Positions 24,383-32,361 of a stretch of DNA of 34,918 bases are shown here, one piece after another. Source of the DNA: CAZJJK01 sp964546285 (GTDB taxonomy: Bacteria > Spirochaetota > Spirochaetia > Treponematales > Breznakiellaceae); assembly GCA_964546285.1 (NCBI GenBank), contig CAZJJK010000022.1, forward strand, positions 1-34,918. The letters are read 5' to 3'. Within the stretch, counting starts at the first letter, position 1, and each line of letters opens with the position of its first letter. Made by a program: the position numbers and the translations under genes. The notes under the pieces are model-generated. The model was given only the letters and a program-made list of their open reading frames with translations, was not told where the DNA came from and did not search any database.

Positions 24383-24793
24383 ATGACCCTTATCGATATT
24401 GTGGAAAAATTACCCGCTCATTTCGCGCATCGGGCAATGGACTATTCCAGCGTTCGCTTCCGGCATATTAGCGCTGGCGACCTAATGAGCGATGTATTGG
24501 CCTGCGACCTGGATGAACTCCTTATAGTAAGCTCTCTCGCCGCGGAACAGACAGTCCGTACCGCCGATATAGTCGGCGCCAGAGCCATCCTTCTTGTCAA
24601 CGACAAGGTACCGACCACTATCATGAAGCGCCTAGCCGAACAGCGCGATATAAGCCTCTTATCCACACCTCTTTCCCTGTTTGAAGCCTGCGTTTCCTTA
24701 GGCCGCTTGCTTCAGTGCGGCGGCTTTGGAGATAGCGAGCTTACAGCGATGGAAGCTAAACCGCTTTCAAACGACACTGAGGCCGCGCGATGA
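24383..24793 (+). CDS. DRTGG-like domain protein (first copy)
   Basis: 136 residues. The pattern FRHISAGDLMSDVLACDLDELLIVSS, VRTADIVGARAILLVND, and DISLLSTPLSLFEACVSLGRLL matches stand-alone DRTGG-like domains, related to the N-terminal domain of HPr kinase. Such proteins probably bind a ligand and regulate. Their chemistry is unknown. The ATG at 24383 has AGGGGA six bases upstream. Its TGA overlaps the next ATG by four bases. A charged tail follows the domain (about 118-136). Confidence 0.78.
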   Translation: MTLIDIVEKLPAHFAHRAMDYSSVRFRHISAGDLMSDVLACDLDELLIVSSLAAEQTVRTADIVGARAILLVNDKVPTTIMKRLAEQRDISLLSTPLSLFEACVSLGRLLQCGGFGDSELTAMEAKPLSNDTEAAR

Positions 24794-25638
24794 CACCCGT
24801 ACGACTCCTCGCCCTTGATCTAGACGATACCCTGCTCCGATCCGACCTAAGCATCTCGGCGCGGACAAAACGCGTTTTAAGGAAGGCCGAAAAAGCCGGA
24901 GTGGTGGTAGTGTTGGCGTCAGGACGGGCACCAAAAGCTATGACTCGTTACGCCCGAGAACTAGGCATGCATAAACGCCCAGGCTACCTCATAGCGAACA
25001 ACGGTGTAAGCGTCCTTCGATCGGATAGCGGCGCAATCATAAGCGAAGGCCGCTTGCCACGCGAGGCTGCTATCCTTGTCTATGAATTAGTGGAAGCCGA
25101 AGGGCTTCCAGTCCAGATATATAAGGACGATACCATCTATGTATCCCGACGCAACGAATTCGGCGACATGGACATAAAACTGACTGGTTTTAAACAGCTT
25201 GTGGTTAAGGATTTTAAAGCGATGGTCGCGTCTGGACAAACCAAGCTGGTTATACCCAGCGATCCAGCTATATTGCGTCCGTTGGAAACTCTATTAAGAA
25301 GCGTCGTTGGCGACCAGGTAACCCTATGTACCAGCAAGCCATATTTCCTTGAGGTCTTACCGCCCAAACAGGGCAAGGGAGAAGCGCTCGCCCTTATAGC
25401 CACGGAGCTTGGCATTAAGAAGGACGCGGTGATGGCCCTGGGAGACTCCATGAACGATGAAAGCATGATCCGCTGGGCTGGTTGGGGTGTGGCCATGCGC
25501 AATGGGGATGAGCGGATTAAGGCTATCGCTTCTTTTACCAGTGAGTTAACAAATGAGGATGATGGCGCGGCGGATATTATTCAACGTTTTATTTTAGGGG
25601 ACGAAGTTCTACCGCCGCCACGGGGAGTGGAAGCATGA
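24790..25638 (+). CDS. Cof-type HAD-superfamily phosphatase
   Basis: 282 residues. HAD motifs are complete: LLALDLDDTLL (Asp10, Asp12), VVLASGR (Ser44), Lys196 in QGKGEAL, and MALGDSMNDESM (Asp219, Asp223). A C2-type cap (about 85-190) lies between motifs II and III, as in Cof/YbiV-like sugar-phosphate or nucleotide phosphatases. The substrate is unknown. It overlaps its neighbours by ATGA at both ends, so it belongs to the cassette rather than merely lying near it. Confidence 0.9.
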   Translation: MTPVRLLALDLDDTLLRSDLSISARTKRVLRKAEKAGVVVVLASGRAPKAMTRYARELGMHKRPGYLIANNGVSVLRSDSGAIISEGRLPREAAILVYELVEAEGLPVQIYKDDTIYVSRRNEFGDMDIKLTGFKQLVVKDFKAMVASGQTKLVIPSDPAILRPLETLLRSVVGDQVTLCTSKPYFLEVLPPKQGKGEALALIATELGIKKDAVMALGDSMNDESMIRWAGWGVAMRNGDERIKAIASFTSELTNEDDGAADIIQRFILGDEVLPPPRGVEA

Positions 25639-26567
25639 TGGATGAAAGCGCCATCCCTATTTCCGCCGATGATTCGCCATCGGTGGTATTAGAGCTAATC
25701 TATCGGCTTAAAATAAAGGATGTGATGACAAGCGCCCTTATATCCGCCAAGGAAACCGATAGTCTGCGTCATATTCAGAGTTTGATGCGAGAAAATTATA
25801 TTACAGGAGTACCTATCGCAGATGGCGAGCGCTTATTGGGTTTGGTCTCTATCGGTGATATAGTCACCGCCCTGGATGAGGGCTATATAGATGACCTAGC
25901 CGGTAAGCGCATGACCCGTTCTCTGATTGTACTGGAGGACGACATGCCCCTTTCCTTCGCGATAAGCTACCTTAACAAATATCGATATGGTCGTTATCCC
26001 GTATTGGATAAACACCACGCCCTTGTGGGAATAATAACCGCTAAAGATGTTATAAAAACCCTGCTTGTGGAGATGAACCGTGAAGTTCAGCGTTTGGAAA
26101 AAATTCACGCCGGACGGGAGCTTACGCCAGCTTCTGGCGATATTGAGCTGAGCTTCCGAACCGTCCACTATGACTTTGAGGGAGCTGGCCACGCTTCCAC
26201 GGAAATAAAGAAAAACCTGAAAGCCCGCGGCCTTAATCCCAGCTTGATTCGCCGGGTCGCGATAGCAAGTTATGAATTGGAGATCAACCAGGTGGTTCAT
26301 TCCGATGGCGGCCGCGTCCGTTGCGTAATTCATGACGATACGGTGACAATAGAAGCGATAGACGAGGGGCCTGGCATCGCCGATGTCGAATTAGCCTTGC
26401 AAGAAGGCTGGTCTACCGCTAATGAATGGATACGCTCGCTTGGCTTCGGCGCCGGGATGGGGCTCTCTAACACAAAACGAGTTTCCGACGAATTTGAGAT
26501 CCGTTCAGCGGTCGGAAGAGGAACGTATGTCCGATCAACAATCTATTTGAAGGAGACAGACAAATGA
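25635..26567 (+). CDS. CBS-pair protein with anti-sigma-factor-type HATPase domain
   Basis: 310 residues. Two CBS motifs lie at about 26-84 (KDVMTSALISAKETDSL, ITGVPIADGERLLGLVSIGDIV) and 93-145 (GRYPVLDKHHALVGIITAKDVI). A GHKL ATPase domain at about 170-305 carries an N box (ELEINQVVH, Glu214, Asn218), a G1 box (DEGPGI) and a G2 box (GFGAGMGLSN). The ATPase resembles RsbW/SpoIIAB-type serine kinases rather than a histidine kinase, since no phospho-acceptor helix is seen. CBS pairs usually sense adenine nucleotides. The likely role is a nucleotide-sensing switch, but the target is unknown. ATGA overlaps join it to both neighbours. Confidence 0.87.
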   Translation: MMDESAIPISADDSPSVVLELIYRLKIKDVMTSALISAKETDSLRHIQSLMRENYITGVPIADGERLLGLVSIGDIVTALDEGYIDDLAGKRMTRSLIVLEDDMPLSFAISYLNKYRYGRYPVLDKHHALVGIITAKDVIKTLLVEMNREVQRLEKIHAGRELTPASGDIELSFRTVHYDFEGAGHASTEIKKNLKARGLNPSLIRRVAIASYELEINQVVHSDGGRVRCVIHDDTVTIEAIDEGPGIADVELALQEGWSTANEWIRSLGFGAGMGLSNTKRVSDEFEIRSAVGRGTYVRSTIYLKETDK

Positions 26568-26917
26568 CCATCAGTGAGGCGGCGCGGCGTTTAAACTGCG
26601 AAATAATTCAGGGGGATTTCACAGACTCCCCCTTAAGCGGCGGATATACCTCGGACCTATTATCGGATGTTATGGCCAACGCGAAAGCCGGCGATCTATT
26701 CATAACCATCCAAGCGCATAAGAACAGCGTCGCGGTAGCGGCCTTGCTTAACCTGCCGGCTATTCTTGTATGCAATTCCCGACCTATCTCTGACGATATG
26801 CGCGCGGCGGCTAAAGCTGAAAACATTGCTCTTTTCCGTAGCGCCGAAAATCAATTCCAGGTTTCCGGACGCCTTTACGCCCTACTGGCAGCGGATTCGC
26901 CTCCGGTGAATACTTAA
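26564..26917 (+). CDS. DRTGG-like domain protein (second copy)
   Basis: 117 residues. GGYTSDLLSDVMANAKAGDLFITIQAH, then AVAALLNLPAILVCNSRPISDDM and GRLYALL, is the typical pattern of small DRTGG-like proteins found with RsbW-like kinases in anaerobes. It differs clearly from the first copy, so it is a paralogue rather than a recent duplication. It has an AAGGAG site inside the preceding gene and a four-base overlap with it. Confidence 0.8.
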   Translation: MTISEAARRLNCEIIQGDFTDSPLSGGYTSDLLSDVMANAKAGDLFITIQAHKNSVAVAALLNLPAILVCNSRPISDDMRAAAKAENIALFRSAENQFQVSGRLYALLAADSPPVNT

Positions 26918-26931
26918 ATCAAGGGGTATAC

Positions 26932-27663
26932 GTGTCTATAATCGCCGATCTGCACAATCATTCCTGTTTATCACCCTGCGGCTCCCTTGAAATGTCGCCG
27001 CGCGTTTTAGCTGAAACCGCGGCTAAACGCGGCGTCAGCCTTTTAGCGCTAACGGACCATAACAGCGCTCTTAACAGCCCAGCCTTTAAGTCAGCCTGTT
27101 TAAATGCTGGCATTATTCCGCTCTTTGGACTGGAGGCTAATACCAGAGAAGAGGTTCATGTCGTATGCCTCTTCGGTACGCTGGAAGCCGCGTTGGATTT
27201 TAGCGAATTTATCTATGAACATGTTCCGTATTTTAAAAACCAACCCGAACGCTTGGGCGATCAGGTCTATGTGGACGAAGACGAGGTAATCATTGGGGAA
27301 GTAGAGCGTTACCTAGGGAATTGCTTGGATATCAGCGTGGACGATATCGGCTTTCATGTGGATCGCTTTGGAGGGCTCAGTATTCCGGCTCATATCGATA
27401 GGCCAATGTATTCCATGGCAAGCCAGTTAGGTTTTGTGGTCAAAGGTCCATGGTCCGCCCTGGAATGTCTGAAAATACCGCCTAAGCTGGATACGCTAGG
27501 CTATCCCTTAACCACCTCCTCCGACGCCCATACGCCGGAGCATATCGCTAGACGAGCCTTTGAACTGGATGCCGAGCTCCAAAACTTAGTCCCAGACGGC
27601 GCCGCTAGGGGCGTTGATATAGGCGCCTTGAAAATGGCCCTTGCCCGCCGAAGGCGCGTTTAG
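26932..27663 (+). CDS. PHP-domain phosphoesterase
   Basis: 243 residues. All metal-site motifs are visible: DLHNHSCLSP (His8, His10), LTDHNS (Asp42, His43), FGLEAN (Glu68), EVHVVCLFG (His76), PAHIDR (His154) and TSSDAHTPEH (Asp198, His200). PHP enzymes hydrolyse phosphoesters with a trinuclear metal site. This subgroup, with the CLSPCGSLEMSP start, is commonly linked to DRTGG-like genes. The GTG start has AAGGGG five bases upstream. It is the last gene of the cassette. The substrate is unknown. Confidence 0.88.
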   Translation: MSIIADLHNHSCLSPCGSLEMSPRVLAETAAKRGVSLLALTDHNSALNSPAFKSACLNAGIIPLFGLEANTREEVHVVCLFGTLEAALDFSEFIYEHVPYFKNQPERLGDQVYVDEDEVIIGEVERYLGNCLDISVDDIGFHVDRFGGLSIPAHIDRPMYSMASQLGFVVKGPWSALECLKIPPKLDTLGYPLTTSSDAHTPEHIARRAFELDAELQNLVPDGAARGVDIGALKMALARRRRV

Positions 27664-27706
27664 CGCTAAACAAAGCGCTTACAAGCCGTTGAAAACGGTA
27701 AACCGC
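27662..27706 (+). terminator. Weak stem-loops between convergent PHP and cytidylate-kinase-like genes
   Basis: AGCGC-N8-GCGCT (27662-27679) overlaps the PHP stop. A second small stem, CCGTT-GAA-AACGG, follows. Neither has a proper T-run, so termination is only possible. Confidence 0.25.
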
Positions 27707-27728
27707 GAATGGCCATCGACATTATCGC

Positions 27729-28394
27729 CTAATCGTCACTCACCTCTTCATCGGCTTCACTGATTATTTTTCGGGCAACTTCCAGCAGCAAAGAGTCTAC
27801 CATTAAATCCGAAACGGACGGACTTGGCCTAGGCAGCTCATCTATACGCTGAAGGCTATCCGCCAGCAGTTCAGCGACTTCTCCGGTGCCAAAGGCGTCA
27901 ACGTTAATCACCAAGTCAAAGGGTGTCGCGTCCTCCCAGCGAGTACCGTAGTACCTAGCCACAAAACCGCGCCTAGACCTATCGCGCCGCTCCACATATT
28001 TTTCGGCGTCCGCGCGTATCATCATACCCTTCTCACGCATAACCCGTTCAACCCGTATCGTGTAGGGCGCCGAGACTCGTACATGAAGAACATCGCCCAA
28101 ACCGGAAAGGGGCGCGAAGCCCCCGCGGCCGACAATGATTACGCGATCGGCCTTGGCTAGAGCGCGAACGACTCTATCCAAAAAAGATAGGGTCCGTTCG
28201 GTCAGCTCTTCCTCGGCGCCCCAAAAGCCGCCGGCGGCTTCATAGCCCTTATCGAACTCAACAAAGCCGTATTCCCTCATCACCCGTTCAATCACGCTCT
28301 TATCAGCGATACGATACCCGGTCAGCTCCGCCACACGGCGGGCTAATTCCAATCCGCCGCTGCCTATATCCCGAGAAATGGTTAAAACCGCCAT
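27729..28394 (-). CDS. Cytidylate-kinase-like family protein
   Basis: 221 residues. It starts MAVLTISRDIGSGGLELARRVAE, where SRDIGSGG takes the place of the P-loop as in the cytidylate-kinase-like family (PF13189 type). VIIVGRGGFAP, HVRVSAPYTIRVERVM and RSRRGFVARYYG match the same family. It probably phosphorylates a nucleoside monophosphate or a related substrate, but it is not a true Cmk. The ATG is supported by AAGGAGGGAG. It appears to be a single gene. Confidence 0.85.
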   Translation of the reverse strand: MAVLTISRDIGSGGLELARRVAELTGYRIADKSVIERVMREYGFVEFDKGYEAAGGFWGAEEELTERTLSFLDRVVRALAKADRVIIVGRGGFAPLSGLGDVLHVRVSAPYTIRVERVMREKGMMIRADAEKYVERRDRSRRGFVARYYGTRWEDATPFDLVINVDAFGTGEVAELLADSLQRIDELPRPSPSVSDLMVDSLLLEVARKIISEADEEVSDD

Positions 28395-28479
28395 AGCTCC
28401 CTCCTTGATAGGAACGGGATACCGACGTCTTGCTTTATGTACTATAGATCCAGCCTGATGCGTTAATTAAGCGGACAAC

Positions 28480-28498
28480 GCCGGCGGAGGCCGTCGGC
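28480..28498 (-). terminator. Candidate stem-loop downstream of the lipoprotein gene
   Basis: GCCGGCGG-AGG-CCGTCGGC pairs over eight positions with one mismatch or wobble. It lacks a strong T-run on the minus strand. Confidence 0.3.
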
Positions 28499-28539
28499 CT
28501 CTGTTATAAGTATAAGTTAATTTAGAGCAGACCGCAAAA

Positions 28540-28554
28540 CGAGCTATTCGCTCG
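28540..28554 (-). terminator. Small stem-loop with T-run overlapping the lipoprotein stop
   Basis: On the minus strand CGAGC-GAATA-GCTCG is followed by TTTT. The five-base stem includes the stop codon. It is a weak intrinsic terminator candidate. Confidence 0.4.
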
Positions 28555-29407
28555 CGGTGGAGCCGTCAGCCGGCGGAGCGGCTTCAGAGGAAGCCGGGTT
28601 TTCAGGGGCGGAAGGAAGCGCCGTCGCCGTAGAAGAGCTTGGCGCGGTTGAGGGTACGGGTACGGGAACGGCGGCCGGTGGAGCCACAGCGTCGTTTTGC
28701 GGTTCAAGGATAAGCCCATCGTCCACTAGGAGGCTTTTCATCATAAGGGGATCGGAGATAATTCCCACCGCGATTGGACCGCTATCATAGGTGCCGCTCG
28801 CGGGGTTGTGGGTAAAGCTCGCGTTCATTTTTGTGGAAATACGCTTAAGCAACTCAAGCCCGATGTTCTTATCGCCGCCCTCAGGGACAGTCACGGTCAA
28901 TGAAAGCCTGGCGCTGATAATCTGGGTAATTACATCGAACTCTCGCCCCGCGTCCAAATAGCGCTTTACTAAAGCGCGTAATTCGGAATGGCTCGTCAAT
29001 TCCTTTTGTAAATACTTGAATATTAAAAACTTAGGCATCATTTTTGTTTTAACGTCAGTCAAGGCCACGGACAACTTGAACCCGCTACTCTTATCCATAT
29101 TAGCCGCGACTAGGGAATCTATCGTCGTTGATATATTCTTCAAGATAGAATCCGCGGTATCCGCCGCCAAGTTCCATCCATCAATAACGGTGACCTCAGC
29201 CACCGGTATTTTTGGATCATAGGTTATTTCCACCTGTTTGAGTTGACTATTCAGCTCCACGATCTGGCCGATGGAATAATCGCTGTTTTTGTATAACTGC
29301 TCTAAAAAACCGGAAACATCCACCTTGCTCGAAAAACCAAGGGTAGAACAGCCCACCAGGCTACTAACAACAAGACCTACCATAGGTAATAACGAGCGCC
29401 GTTTCAT
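28544..29407 (-). CDS. Putative lipoprotein with Pro/Ala/Ser-rich tail
   Basis: 287 residues. The signal sequence MKRRSLLPMVGLVVSSLVGC has a basic start, a hydrophobic core and the lipobox LVGC, so Cys20 should be lipidated. Spirochaetes accept relaxed lipoboxes of this kind. The mature part (20-235) is soluble and mixed alpha/beta, and I recognise no domain. The last 50 residues or so are a Pro/Ala/Ser/Val tract (PPAAVPVPVPSTAPSSS), likely disordered. The ATG has a strong AGGAGG site, and a TATAAT lies at 29441-29446 upstream. Function is unknown. Confidence 0.82.
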   Translation of the reverse strand: MKRRSLLPMVGLVVSSLVGCSTLGFSSKVDVSGFLEQLYKNSDYSIGQIVELNSQLKQVEITYDPKIPVAEVTVIDGWNLAADTADSILKNISTTIDSLVAANMDKSSGFKLSVALTDVKTKMMPKFLIFKYLQKELTSHSELRALVKRYLDAGREFDVITQIISARLSLTVTVPEGGDKNIGLELLKRISTKMNASFTHNPASGTYDSGPIAVGIISDPLMMKSLLVDDGLILEPQNDAVAPPAAVPVPVPSTAPSSSTATALPSAPENPASSEAAPPADGSTASE

Positions 29408-29440
29408 ATTTTCCTCCTGGTCCCTTATCGCGATAGATAC

Positions 29441-29446
29441 ATTATA
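29441..29446 (-). promoter_or_regulatory. -10 element of the lipoprotein gene
   Basis: Perfect TATAAT on the minus strand, 34 bases before the ATG. No convincing -35 lies upstream. Confidence 0.45.
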
Positions 29447-29514
29447 GGCGAAAACGGGTAAAATCGATACCGAAAAATGTATGTCATACAGCTCTATACT
29501 ATATTACGCTTCGC

Positions 29515-30048
29515 TTAATACCGAACTAGACGTTTTTCTATAGCCGCTACATACACCCGGTGATAATCGCGCTTAGCGTAATGGGTGGCTATACCGGGAT
29601 CAATAAAATTCTCCGGCCGGATATAGTCAGCGTATAGTTTTCGGCACAGAAGAACCTCACGTGCCTCCGCGAAGGACAAAGCGCCTCCAGGAAGCTGTAT
29701 AGGCGATAACGCGGCGCCCGCGGCTTTGTCGCAGTCCCTGCCGGATTTTGAGCCGAAAAACTTAAGCGCCGCACGTTGTCCTTCGTCAAAAAACGATAAC
29801 GATAAGCGATCGGATTTTTCAGCATATGCAAAACTATGTCGAGTGGGGCGAATAAACACATAGGCGACATCTATGCCCCAAAGAACGCCAAAACCGCCCC
29901 ATGACGCCGTCATACCATTCCAATCTTCGGCTGTACCAGCGGCCACTATCATCCACTCATCGCCAATTCGCTTAAAGGGCGAAAATTCCGCGGCGCGTAG
30001 CGCTGCTTCTTTCCAAGAAGCGCTGGCGGGTTTAGCGGGAGTATTCAT
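29515..30048 (-). CDS. Flavin reductase-like FMN-binding split-barrel protein
   Basis: 177 residues. WMIVAAGTAEDWNGMTASWGGFGVLWG and VAYVFIRPTRHSFAYAEKSDRLSLSFF match the flavin reductase/flavoredoxin split barrel that binds FMN. The frame is open to 30177, but the ATG at 30048 has GGAGG at good spacing and starts close to the conserved region. It faces the nitroreductase gene divergently across 100 bases, so both flavoproteins may answer the same redox signal. Electron donor and acceptor are unknown. Confidence 0.85.
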   Translation of the reverse strand: MNTPAKPASASWKEAALRAAEFSPFKRIGDEWMIVAAGTAEDWNGMTASWGGFGVLWGIDVAYVFIRPTRHSFAYAEKSDRLSLSFFDEGQRAALKFFGSKSGRDCDKAAGAALSPIQLPGGALSFAEAREVLLCRKLYADYIRPENFIDPGIATHYAKRDYHRVYVAAIEKRLVRY

Positions 30049-30100
30049 AGTATTCTGCCTCCTTAACCATAAACAGGGTACTATACGTCTCCCCTTCCCT

Positions 30101-30117
30101 TCCAGCCCTCGGCTGGA
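30101..30117. promoter_or_regulatory. Dyad in the flavin reductase/nitroreductase divergent gap
   Basis: TCCAGCC-CTC-GGCTGGA is a perfect seven-base inverted repeat in the 100-base gap. It may be an operator or an mRNA hairpin. No clear promoter pair was found here. Confidence 0.35.
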
Positions 30118-30148
30118 CAGAAAACGATTTTTTCGCCTCAATAGACCT

Positions 30149-30739
30149 ATGGACAGTCCATTTCTGAATCTTGTCACCCGCCGCCGCAGCGTCAGGTCTT
30201 ACTCTAGCCAAGCGGTAGAATTTGAGAAGCTGGCTCTTTGTTTAGAAGCCGCTCGTTTAGCGCCCTCCGCGTGCAATTCTCAACCTTGGAAATTCGTTGT
30301 CATTGACGAACCCGGCCTTCGCCGAGACATCGCTAAAGCTACTACTAGCCCTGGAATGAAGCTAAACAGTTTCGTCATTCAAGCGCCGATATTAGTCGTC
30401 GTGGTATCTGAAGGCGGTAACCTAACTTCTTCCCTTGGGGCGGTAATCAAACGTAAAGATCTATCTAGCATAGATATAGGCATAGCCGCGGAACATTTCT
30501 GCCTAGCGGCGGCCGAGCTTGGGCTTGGAACTTGTATAGTGGGATGGTTCAACGAACGGAAAATCAAAAAGCTTATCGGCGCGCCAGCGGGAAAAAGACC
30601 GGTTTTACTGATAAGCGTGGGATACCCGGTAAACCCGGACGCCCGTCCAAAAAAACGAAATTCACTGTCAGAGATCGCCGTAAAGAACGCCTACTCGGGA
30701 GAAGCGATACAGGCCAAGCTTGAAGACCCAGTGTTATAA
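30149..30739 (+). CDS. Nitroreductase-family flavoprotein
   Basis: 196 residues, the short FMN-dependent type. It begins FLNLVTRRRSVRSYSS, the usual phosphate-binding start, and contains ARLAPSACNSQPWKFVVI, DIGIAAEHFCLAAAELGLGTCIVGWF and ISVGYP. The natural substrate is unknown. The frame extends upstream to 29873, but that part runs through the divergent flavin reductase gene, and the ATG at 30149 gives the normal family start. No ribosome site is obvious. An AT-rich stem (GTTATAA-N12-TTATAAC) spans the stop codon. Confidence 0.88.
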   Translation: MDSPFLNLVTRRRSVRSYSSQAVEFEKLALCLEAARLAPSACNSQPWKFVVIDEPGLRRDIAKATTSPGMKLNSFVIQAPILVVVVSEGGNLTSSLGAVIKRKDLSSIDIGIAAEHFCLAAAELGLGTCIVGWFNERKIKKLIGAPAGKRPVLLISVGYPVNPDARPKKRNSLSEIAVKNAYSGEAIQAKLEDPVL

Positions 30740-30890
30740 GCTTCTCAATTTTTATAACGGCGCGTTTTACCGACACAGCTTATAAAGCGGAGCCACGTTC
30801 GCGCCGCTATCGGTTTTCAAAGCTAAAAGCGTATTCAAAATTGTCTTAAAAAAAAGAAGTCTTGCCAAGCTAGAGTTTTAGAGATAAAAG
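30740..30890. other. Convergent gap after nitroreductase, no gene seen
   Basis: This AT-rich stretch lies between the nitroreductase stop and the xylA terminator. It contains an A-run (30847-30855) but no coding frame of note and no clear signal. Confidence 0.4.
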
Positions 30891-30925
30891 AAACGGCGCG
30901 GCGGGCAAAGCCCGCCGCGCCGTTT
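30891..30925 (-). terminator. Strong intrinsic terminator of xylBA
   Basis: AAACGGCGCGGCGGGC-AAA-GCCCGCCGCGCCGTTT is a perfect 16-base stem. On the minus strand it is followed by a T-rich stretch (TTTCTTTT). It lies 50 bases past the xylA stop. Confidence 0.92.
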
Positions 30926-30975
30926 CTCAAGCTATCAAAGTATCGTGTTAGGCTTACGCCCTGCGAACCCTTGGC

Positions 30976-32319
30976 TTATAGGCCAAGCAGGTATTGATTG
31001 ATAAGATTCTCAAGCCTTTCCTGCTTACCGCTAGTCATGCCAACGCCGTCATAACTCTTGGCCAAGGCCGCGAGCTCATCCAGCTTCATCGAGCCCTTCT
31101 CAAACTTAGCGCCATCGCCAGAATCAAAACTGGCGTAACGATTCTTCACGAAAGTGGCAAGCTTACCGTCATCAATGATTTTCTGCGCGACTTCTAGACC
31201 AACCGCGAAAGCGTCCATACCGCCAATATGCGCCTCAAACAGGTCAGCGCTTTCCACGGAGTTGCGCCGGATATGAGCGTCAAAGTTAAGTCCGCCCGTT
31301 GTGAATCCGCCAACCTTGAGAATAGTCAGCATAGCCAAGCTGGTCTCGTAATAGCTGTTTGGGAACTGGTCGGTGTCCCAGCCATTGCGCGGATCGCCTC
31401 GGTTAGCGTCTACCGATCCAAAAAGGCCCATAGCGGCGGCGGTTTCTAGTTCATGGGCGAAATCGTGCCCGGCTAGCTCAGCGTGGTTCGCCTCTATATT
31501 CATACGGAAATCTTTATCCAAACCGTTGGCGCGCAGGAATCCGGCCACCGTCTCAACATCAAAGTCGTACTGGTGCTTGGTCGGTTCCATCGGTTTCGGT
31601 TCGATATAGAACATACCCTTAAAGCCGCGGGAACGGGCATAATCTCGGGCCATAATTAAGAAGCGGGCGAGATGCTCTTTTTCACGCTTCAGATCAGTGT
31701 TGAGCAGGCTCATATAGCCTTCTCTTCCGCCCCAGAAGGTGTAGCCCTGTCCGCCAAGTTCAATGGTCGCGTCGATAGCGGCCTTAACCTGAGAGGCGGC
31801 CTGGCTGACTACCGCGAAATCCGGATTGGTCGCGGCGCCGTTCATAAAGCGCGGATTGCTGAAAACGTTGGCGGTTCCCCAAAGCAACTTGATCCCAGTC
31901 GCTTTTTGCCTTTCTTTGGCCTTAGCCGTAATGACCTGAAGATTTTTCTCGCTCTCGGCAGGGTTTGCGCCTTCCGGGGCTATATCTCTATCATGCCAGC
32001 AATAATATTCCGATCCAAGCTTACTTATAAATTCGAAGGCGGCATCCAGTTTTTGCTCAGCCAGGACCATCTTATCCTTGCCGCCCTTCTTCCATTCCTG
32101 TTCTATGGTCGCGTCGCCAAACTGATCTTTGCCATCGGCGCAGAAACTATGCCAATAAGCCACCGCGAAGCGCAGGTGTTCCTTCATTGACTTGCCGCCG
32201 ACTTTCTTTTCCGCGTCATAATACTTGAACGCTAAAGGATTGTCGCTCTTGGGCCCCTCATACTTGATCTTGCCGATGCCGGGGAAATATTCTTTTCCAC
32301 CGATAAAATAATCCGCCAT
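30976..32319 (-). CDS. xylA: Xylose isomerase
   Basis: 447 residues, the length of the larger (group II) xylose isomerases. It converts D-xylose to D-xylulose in the cytoplasm with two divalent metals. Signatures are YYCWHDRDIAPEG (catalytic His109, Asp112), FWGGREGY (196-202) and the metal and substrate motif YIEPKPMEPTKHQYD (Glu240, Lys242), followed by NIEANHAELAGHDFAHEL. The ATG has a strong AGGAGG site. It lies 42 bases downstream of xylB on the same strand and ends before a strong terminator. Confidence 0.98.
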   Translation of the reverse strand: MADYFIGGKEYFPGIGKIKYEGPKSDNPLAFKYYDAEKKVGGKSMKEHLRFAVAYWHSFCADGKDQFGDATIEQEWKKGGKDKMVLAEQKLDAAFEFISKLGSEYYCWHDRDIAPEGANPAESEKNLQVITAKAKERQKATGIKLLWGTANVFSNPRFMNGAATNPDFAVVSQAASQVKAAIDATIELGGQGYTFWGGREGYMSLLNTDLKREKEHLARFLIMARDYARSRGFKGMFYIEPKPMEPTKHQYDFDVETVAGFLRANGLDKDFRMNIEANHAELAGHDFAHELETAAAMGLFGSVDANRGDPRNGWDTDQFPNSYYETSLAMLTILKVGGFTTGGLNFDAHIRRNSVESADLFEAHIGGMDAFAVGLEVAQKIIDDGKLATFVKNRYASFDSGDGAKFEKGSMKLDELAALAKSYDGVGMTSGKQERLENLINQYLLGL

Positions 32320-32361
32320 ACTTAGCCTCCTATGTTTCCCTTTCGCTATCGTTGTCTATAG

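Noticed and set aside
25896..26333. Open frame of 145 codons on the minus strand
   Set aside because: It is antisense to the CBS-HATPase gene, which has clear domains and coupling to its neighbours.
31672..32190. Open frame of 172 codons on the plus strand
   Set aside because: It is a shadow of xylA, whose motifs are unmistakable on the minus strand.
32320..32361. Possible regulatory structure between xylB and xylA
   Set aside because: The 42 bases hold only the xylA ribosome site; no stem or riboswitch-like fold is visible.
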